Positions 57,716 through 64,000 of a stretch of 64,000 bases of DNA are shown here, in pieces. Source of the stretch: Paguma larvata. Taxonomy: Eukaryota; Chordata; Mammalia; Carnivora; Viverridae. How positions within the stretch are numbered: position 1 is the stretch's first letter; each line of letters starts with the position of its first letter. The notes beneath the pieces were generated by a model. It searched no databases. It was not told where the DNA came from and saw only the letters and a list, made by a program, of their open reading frames with translations. A program made the position numbers and the translations under genes. The stretch covers positions 65,920,500 to 65,984,499 of the forward strand of contig CM057827.1 in the NCBI GenBank assembly GCA_030068075.1, read 5' to 3'.

Positions 57716-58449
57716 AAAAGCACTAATTTATATTATTTATATACTTTTCTAATGTTTAATTACAATTTTGACACCTTCTTAAAACGTACACTACTGTTAG
57801 GGCATTTTTCTTTGTGTACATTGTGTGGTTTTGGCACACCAAAACATAACATCCTCTTTCCCACACTGCTATAGAAGTAATAGAGAGATACATCTGAAAG
57901 TCGGATATGGGTTGGAGGACATGGCTTAAATGCGTGGCCACAGTGGTGTGACTGATTTCTCACCATTACTTATCTCAAGCTTACTTGCAGGCCACTGTCA
58001 GATCCTTACTTGGCAGCACAGTGGAGTATAAAAAGTACTTTTTGTCAGTGGATACCTGAGAAGTAGGAGATACGTCAGTGGGGGAAAATGCTGGGATGGG
58101 TACAGAGAAGATTCAAGAGCTCTTTCAGACAGAGGGAGTAAATGGGGCAAGGACAGTAAGCCTCAGCAGCCATTTACAGTCTTTCCACCTAGAGATGAAA
58201 AAAACAAAGACCATGTTCAAGGAGGGAAACTCTACATTCTTGCTCCATCTCCTTACAGTCAGGCATGAAGTTAGAAGACTAAATTATGTGAATAAAAATC
58301 ATAGATCGTCTGGAAAAATGAAATAAATTCTTTTGAACTTTTACATCTAAACTTTAGAAGTTTCAGATACAGTATCCTTTGGTATTACCATATAGCCAAC
58401 TTTCTCTCTGTCTTCCCCCATACCTTCTCATGATACTGAAATAATTATA
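57716..58449. other. Unassigned sequence
   Basis: No gene. An 82-codon plus-strand frame (58078-58326) is unremarkable: no domain, no splice context. Confidence 0.45.
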
Positions 58450-58600
58450 AGTGAGCAGTATATGCCCTAGGCACAGCATTAAATACTTTACATGAATAAT
58501 CTCTTTTCATCTGGGAGGGAGCAGAGTGTAGGTGTTAAGAGTGGTATAGTGTAGAGATGAAGACACTGGTTAAATGATGCCACATACATAACGTGCCTGG
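58450..58600 (-). repeat. Weak MIR match
   Basis: TATATGCCCTAGGCACAGCA, TTAAATACTTTACATGAATA, then GAAGACACTGGTTAAATGAT loosely follow MIR order on the minus strand. Strongly diverged. Confidence 0.35.
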
Positions 58601-59489
58601 TAACATGGTCAGTGTTGTGTAGAATGTTGGCCCTTAGGTGGATGATGGCTATTGCTCCCGTAGAATGGAATTTCCCATTGTTCAGTGTACCCAAGTACTG
58701 CTCAGTCCTGGGGGTTTCCACTTCTAGAACACTCGGTCTTCCTGGTGTAAAGGACCTCTTCTTTATGTCTCAGGAATCTTAGAATATTTTGGACTTTGAA
58801 AAGTGAGTCCACATGAACACAGACAGTCTTCATTGAGTTCAGCAAAGCCCCACGGGAGCACGTCTTGATGGGAGGCCCACACTTTTCATTAAGGGGAGGA
58901 ATAGCCAGCATGGCTTCTCATTCTGGGTAAACAATAGCGCCTCCTGGTGTTGGTTGTCTTTGCCTCTGCCAGGCTCTGAGAGCTAGGGTCCTGAAAGTGA
59001 GTCTCTGTACCCTGACTCCACTCCTGTCCACATGGTTCCTCAGAATCATTGCCCTCTCTCCCTACCTGTGACTGCCTGTGAGGTCTTGTTCCATCCATAA
59101 CTTCCAGTAACCCTCCCCCGGACGTTCAGGTGATTCGGCTCTATTTTTTCTAGGAAGTATGAGTGGAATCATCTAGTTTTTCTTCTAGTCTCTCCAAATT
59201 TACCACTTTGGCTATGAAAAGCTCCTCTTTTTTTTCCTCTTCGTTGTTTATTCTAAAGTGCCTATTCAGAAAGCAAAAAAATACTACAAACCAAACAATT
59301 GATTACACCTTGATTTTTTTCTTATTATTTTTTTTTTTTGGTCACTATAGCAATCCTCCTTCTTCCTAAAGCAGTGGTGAAGCTTTTTAACTATTGGGGA
59401 CAAATCACATACAAGGAAATGGGAAGATGAAGATAACCTAGATTAATATTCCAAGATACGAATTTGCTATATCATTAGTTTTGACTTTC
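58601..59489. other. Unassigned sequence, GC-richer than its flanks
   Basis: 58680-59110 is noticeably richer in GC than the surrounding DNA and carries overlapping antisense frames of 69-77 codons. I recognise no protein, repeat family or splice pattern. A T-rich run lies at 59320-59340. Confidence 0.4.
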
Positions 59490-59612
59490 AAAGTAACACT
59501 ATCAAACACAATGACCCCATTTTATCAACAAAAAGCTAAGACACTGACAGTACAAGATCTTGCTCCCAGTCATAATCAGAACTAGGCCTAGGAATTCCGG
59601 CTTCGAACCTCA
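59490..59612 (-). repeat. MIR fragment
   Basis: ATGACCCCATTTTATCAACA, AAAGCTAAGACACTGACAGT, CAGTCATAATCAGAACTAGG and CGGCTTCGAAC follow MIR minus-strand order (ccccattttacagatgag, ggctcagagaggt, gattcgaacc). Confidence 0.5.
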
Positions 59613-59809
59613 TTAGAGAGAGCTTCTCCAAAGAAACTATGTTCTCTCTTGTCTGAAAACCTTTGCACAGACTCCTTGTTGCCCACTGCCAGGCTAATGC
59701 CTACTATAACAGTCTCTTAGACAGGCTGAAGTGCTGTGTATCCAAGGCTTTGCATGCAATGATCCACTGAAATGTTGGAAAAAATATGACAACTTCGATT
59801 TCTTTGTTT

Positions 59810-60005
59810 CTAAACTTAATACGAATAACTAATGCTTAAATACTAAAACTAATACTTTAGTAACTAATAACTTAAAATATATTATAACATATGTATAATA
59901 TATATTATATATAATTATATTATAATTATAATAACTCACACTAATAACTAGTACTTTTAACTAATACCTAAACTTAATACTAATAACTCTAAACTTAATA
60001 CTACT
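59810..60005. repeat. Degenerate AT-rich repeat
   Basis: Variants of TAAACTTAATACTAATAACT occur around 59812, 59970 and 59990, with related AATAACTAAT and CTAATAC words between them and a pure A/T core (59880-59935). It looks like a decayed simple repeat. Confidence 0.7.
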
Positions 60006-61084
60006 ATTGCAAGCACAAGCAAATGACAAGAACAAAGCGTATCACCTTTTGTATGAGTTTTTCTTTCAGTCGTGACACACAAAGGAAAGACAATTAGTAG
60101 ATATTACCCCTATTATTGAAAAAATAATTCTTCAGAAAAATCATGGGATATTACATATACTATCTTTAACAATAAGCCAGTGAGCCCCACTCTATGTGTA
60201 ATTTGTGCTTCATTAACTATTAACTGTTAATAGTAGTGTGTATATGGAATTTATAATTGCATACTTTTTCATGGTGTACACAATAAAAAGCTACTAATAC
60301 TTTCCAGTCCTTTAGGTTCACTTTGGACATTATATCGTCTAGAGAACATGTCTAAAGTCCACTCCAGTGTTCCTTCTCTTATGGTCTCTTGGAAACTTGC
60401 ACTATTTATTGAAATACTTTTGCAGGACCTGCTAGGATTGCCTGTTTGCAGCTATATCTCTCCCAAGACTGTAGGGGCAGATATAGGGTCTTACTCGTAC
60501 AGGAATTCTCATGGTAAAATACTTTGTCACATGGAAGGTATTTGAGGAGATAGATGAATAAATACTCATCAAAAACCTGGCGGATACTGAGCCGATAATA
60601 GAATTGGGTTACGGCAAACCTCATCATAGCTGCCCACTCTCAAATCACCCTACAAAAAACTATGGCCGGTGCTCTCCTCCGGCATTCTCTCTCGTGTCCT
60701 GGCATTCCCCTTTTGGGACTGCCTACCCAGTGGACTCAATATTGAGTACTTTTGTAGTCATTCTGCCTGTGGTCCCAGGAAGATAGCAAAAATGGGGAAG
60801 CATCCTCTTCACTCACACTGAGTAATGGTTCCGCATCCAGCCCTCATTGTCTCATTCTATTCCAGTTCTTCCTGTTCTTAGGCCGACTGAGAAATGGACA
60901 GCTAATGGGTGAGAGACGGAGATGAGACATAGGAAGTGTTAAAGGGAGAAAGGGGTCTCAGACTCTATCTAACGTGGCACTCTTTGCCTCTTTCAACTAA
61001 AACAGTCACATACGGAGTAGCAATAATAGTCTTCAGCAGCTTCCTGTGCTGGCAGCCAAGGATCCCATTATGACTTTGCACTAG
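60006..61084. other. Unassigned sequence, about 1.1 kb
   Basis: No gene or named repeat. Plus-strand frames at 60348-60545 and 60604-60786 are short and without domains. Confidence 0.45.
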
Positions 61085-61345
61085 AGAGAACAACGCCAAA
61101 GGAAAGTCAGGGAGGAAGCTACTACGGGAATCCAGGTCAGGCGAAAGGTGACCTACAACAAGGTAGAGGCCATGAAATTGTGGGGAAGTAGGTGAATTGG
61201 AGATCTGGGGAGGAGAGAGAAAGTAATGATTTGAATCCTGGATGAACAGCCCATATTTGTGGCTTAGATAGCTGCACGTGTGCTGATGCCATTCATTCAG
61301 AGAAGGGGTCACTAAAGAAAGAGAAAAGTTTTTGGGGGTAAAAAA
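61085..61345 (+). repeat. Possible ancient interspersed repeat
   Basis: GAGGAAGCTACTACGGGAAT, CCAGGTCAGGCGAAAGGTGA, GGGGAAGTAGGTGAATTGGA and GATGCCATTCATTCAGAGAA follow the phrase order of a common mammalian repeat (gaggaggctgttgcaat, ccaggtgagagatgatg, gccatttactgagatg) whose class I cannot name. A 150-codon antisense frame across it is therefore unlikely to be a gene. Confidence 0.35.
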
Positions 61346-61694
61346 GATGAGTATAGGGTAAAAATTAGTTACTTTAATGGTTGCTCTGAATTCTAGTCTC
61401 AACACACAGTCAAGCAATCAGTGTTAGCTGGTAACCTTTTTGTATTTTCTTGGTGAGGCATAGACCACACTCTGCTTGGTGACACTATCGAATAGTCACT
61501 GCTCTCCTCAAGCCCAGCTCTGGAAACTTCTCACTCCTGCTGCCTATCCCTTCAGGTAGGTTTCCTCTCCTTCTCAAGGAAAAGAGAAGTAATTTGGGGA
61601 GAGAGTCCTGTCCATCCACTTCTAATCATCCACCACTCCCCTAGGACCCCAGTTTCCTCTCTTGGCTCTTACCTTTAATTCTGTCCTCAACATT
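61346..61694. other. Unassigned sequence
   Basis: No gene or named repeat. Confidence 0.45.
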
Positions 61695-61970
61695 GAAACC
61701 AGAGTCCTCTTTGAAAACCGCAAATCAACTGCTGTCTCGTCTTTGGTTACTGCCTTCCAGTGGCTGACAAGCCAGACTTTGATTTCCCTTATAATATCAC
61801 ATGGCCTGGAGCTTCATAATTTACTGTAGATTTGCCAGAATCCTAGATTAGAATATATCAAGGCAGGATCTATTTCTGTCTTGTGACTGTGTATCTCTTA
61901 GAGCTCAGTAGAGTTCTTATTACATACTAGATGTTCTATTAATACTTGCTAATGAGTACTGAATGATATA
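61695..61970 (+). repeat. L2 LINE 3' region
   Basis: CTTCCAGTGGCTGACAAGCC, AATATCACATGGCCTGGAGC, AAGGCAGGATCTATTTCTGT, TATCTCTTAGAGCTCAGTAG and TTAATACTTGCTAATGAGTA follow L2 order to its 3' end. Confidence 0.55.
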
Positions 61971-62077
61971 TATGATATTAGCCTGTAAACCGGAGCAATT
62001 TTGAAGGTATATGATTTCTAACCTAAATTATATAGAGTTTGATTTGTATCAGTGTAAATGGCAATTAGTCTTAGTAT

Positions 62078-62225
62078 TTTTTTGGGGGGTAACAGCTTTA
62101 TTGAGGTTCAATCCACATACTATACAATTCCCACGTGTAAAATTACAGAATTCAGTGGTTTATAATGTATCCAGATTTGTACCTCAGTTACCATGATCAA
62201 TTTTGGAGTGTTTTTAGTAAATGGC
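62078..62225 (-). mobile_element. Old LINE-1 3' UTR
   Basis: GTAACAGCTTTATTGAGGTT, CCACATACTATACAATTCCC, AGAATTCAGTGGTTTATAAT, GATCAATTTTGGAGTGTTTT are the complement of a widespread L1M 3' terminus that ends in aataaagctgtta plus poly-A. Confidence 0.75.
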
Positions 62226-62480
62226 AAATCTTGATCATTGATGATTTGGTACATTAGAATCTTGTTTTTGCCCATCTGGAATGTTTTGATAATTATTTAA
62301 AATAATTTGATAATGTAGATCTCAAACAGCATCTTGAGATGACAGTGTCATCATCTTTTCCTAACCTGTCACAATATACTGAGAATTGAGAAAGCCTTAA
62401 TTTCTGATATTTTGGTTAATGAAAAGTCAACGTCATCAAATTCATCAAATTATATTTACCTATGAGTATTACAATGTTCT

Positions 62481-62683
62481 TTTTTTAAATTAATTTATTT
62501 TTTAATGTTTATTTTTGAGAGAGAGAGAGAGACAGCCAGAGCATGAGCAGGGGAGGGGAAGAGAGAGAGAGGGAGACACAGAATCTGAAACAGGCTCCAG
62601 GCTCTGAGCCATCAGCACAGAGCCCGACGCGGGACTCAAACTTGGAAACAGTGAGATCATGAGCTGAGCCACCCAGGCGCTCC
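62481..62683 (-). mobile_element. CAN SINE (felid type), head deletion, perfect 11-base duplication
   Basis: TTTTTTAATGTTTATTTTTG tail, CAGGCTCCAGGCTCTGAGCC, GAGCCCGACGCGGGACTCAA. ATCATGAGCTGAGCCACCCA shows that about 30 bases between the B-box side and the head are missing. TACAATGTTCT at 62470-62480 recurs at 62684-62694. Confidence 0.95.
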
Positions 62684-62798
62684 TACAATGTTCTACAAGT
62701 AGACCCTTTTCTCTACAGCTGTAACTAGTCATTTACTATTTCTCATTCACAAAGTATGGTTCTCGCTGTCAAGGTTACTATTATTTGCATATAACTTG

Positions 62799-62939
62799 CG
62801 AGAGGGAGAGAGAATACCAAACAGGCTCCATACTCAGCTCGGTGCCCAACATGGGGCTCAATCCCAAGATCCCGGGATCATGACCTGAGCTGAAATCAAG
62901 ATTTGGATGCTCAACATAATGTACCACCCAGGTGCCCCT
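62799..62939 (-). mobile_element. CAN SINE (older type), tail truncated
   Basis: AACAGGCTCCATACTCAGCT, TGGGGCTCAATCCCAAGATC, GAGCTGAAATCAAGATTTGG, CCACCCAGGTGCCCC. The A-tail is absent. Confidence 0.88.
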
Positions 62940-63092
62940 CCGCTGGTCCCTTTTAAAACCATCCTACATGGCCATCAGATTAGCCTTCTTAATATAGCCA
63001 CTCTATTTCTCTCATTACCTATGGAACTAGGTTTCAAAATTTGATATAGGAGAAATTTTTATACCCACTTGGAGAAACTCCATTTTAGGAAT

Positions 63093-63094
63093 CA

Positions 63095-63145
<51 letters not shown>
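63093..63145. repeat. (TG)n microsatellite
   Basis: About 25 TG units with one TATA interruption. Confidence 0.95.
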
Positions 63146-63149
<4 letters not shown>

Positions 63150-63617
63150 GGCAAGGAGCCTTTGCTGGAGGAAAAGAAGATACCAGTTTCATGAGCAGAA
63201 GAGTGAGGAAAAGAGACACATGGGCTATGTTGTTAATGGAGTAACGCAGGTGAGATCTGAGCAAGCACCCGGACATACGAAGCTCTGGGAAAGGACAGGT
63301 ATCAAGCTAATTTTCAGGATATTTTGCTGTTTAGTACTCTCATTTACCATTTCAAGAAAAATTAATACATTGAACCAACAGGTCTTACAGGATGTTTATT
63401 ACCCTTCTTACTACCAAATATACATGATAAAGCTCTGGTTTCAAGATCAGTAACAATAGTATCCACCCAGAGAGGGTCTTTATTTTTGTCTCTCATCCTC
63501 CCTTTAATAGTCACTCATCGATGGCAATTATTCCCACTCATGAGTGAAAATTCAGGCAGTATTTCCAGTTCTCTCTTTAGAAAAAAAAAAGGTCATTTTA
63601 AGTTTCAAAGATAACTA
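63146..63617. other. Unassigned sequence
   Basis: No gene or named repeat. A 119-codon frame starts inside the TG tract (63094-63453) and shows no domain. Confidence 0.45.
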
Positions 63618-63628
63618 TTATAATTAAT

Positions 63629-63841
63629 GGGGTGCCTGGGTGGCTCCGTCGGTTAAGGGTCTGACTTGGGCTCCGGTCATGATTGTGCAGTTCGTGAGTT
63701 TGAGCCCCATGTTGGGCTCTGTGCTGACAGGTCAAGTGTGGAGCCTAATTCAGATTCTCTGTCTCTGTCTCTCTCTGCCCTTCCCCCTTCCCCCTTGCAC
63801 TCTGTCTCTCTTTCTCAGAAATAAATAAACATTAAAAAAAA
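63629..63841 (+). mobile_element. CAN SINE (felid type)
   Basis: GGGGTGCCTGGGTGGCTCCG, GAGTTTGAGCCCCATGTTGG, CT-rich tail with a CCCTTCCCCCTTCCCCC run, AAATAAATAAACATTAAAAA. TTATAATTAA precedes it (63618-63627) and recurs at 63855-63864, but 13 bases beyond the A-tail. Confidence 0.94.
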
Positions 63842-64000
63842 GTCTACTACCATGTTATAATTAAACTTGGAGTCTGATATACAGTTAAATATTTCCCCAG
63901 CTGGGACCTTTTGCCAATAGAAAGTTTGAAAAGAGGGCTTGCTCCTTTATTGTCTTTCCCAACCTTTTGTTTCTACTCTTCCTCTCCCATTTTGCTCCAT

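Noticed and set aside
60965..61417. 150-codon antisense open frame
   Set aside because: It crosses a segment that resembles an old interspersed repeat and has no recognisable protein features.
63094..63453. 119-codon plus-strand frame with Cys-Val repeats at its start
   Set aside because: Begins inside a TG microsatellite; the remainder has no domain.
1..64000. CRISPR array, operon or prokaryotic gene cluster
   Set aside because: No regularly spaced repeats, no dense long frames and abundant mammalian retroelements; the DNA is from a mammalian nucleus.

Overview
The window is mammalian nuclear DNA and almost certainly from a felid. It carries about thirty copies of the tRNA-derived carnivore SINE (CAN SINE, SINEC). 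Their heads read GGGGCACCTGGGTGGCTCAG, and the best copies continue with the felid body (GAGTTCGAGCCCC, GGGCTCTGTGCTGA, GAGCCTGGAGCCTGC) and a CT-rich tail ending in an AATAAA-type A-tail. The LINE-1 copies have the carnivore 3' end and 5' UTR, and MIR, L2, MaLR LTR and DNA-transposon fossils form the older layer. No protein-coding gene, tRNA, rRNA, CpG-island promoter or CRISPR array could be supported. Every open frame I examined is short, low in complexity, or lies in a repeat. The window reads as a gene desert or the inside of a very large intron.

Layout: 1-4.6 kb is AT-rich unique sequence with a MIR, an L2 and two SINEs. 4.6-11.7 kb is one nearly full-length antisense L1 (3' UTR, ORF2, ORF1, 5' UTR) with a second L1 3' end nested in it. 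11.7-15.8 kb is unique sequence with three SINEs and a MaLR LTR. 15.8-19.1 kb holds two L1 copies in opposite orientation. 19-25.7 kb is mostly unassigned, with SINEs, a MIR split by a SINE and a large (TA)n tract. 25.7-30.0 kb is an old sense L1 broken by an LTR-like unit and a hAT element. 30.3-34.2 kb has a SINE-in-SINE, a sense L1 carrying a TA-flanked Tc1/mariner-type element, and two adjacent MaLR LTRs. 34-38 kb is largely unassigned. 38-45 kb has further L1, SINE and L2 remains. 45-53.6 kb is a deeply nested block: L1, then pogo/Tigger, then L1, then L1, then SINE. 53.6-64 kb is mainly unique sequence with SINEs, L2, MIR, an L1 3' UTR and one weak candidate exon.

A little under 60% of the window falls inside elements by my hand-drawn boundaries. 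There is no gene system here. What the sequence does offer is a readable order of insertions: many junctions keep target-site duplications, so relative ages can be read directly. All five old L1 reverse-transcriptase remnants that span the catalytic FADD motif have lost it, each in a different way. I found no previously undescribed system.
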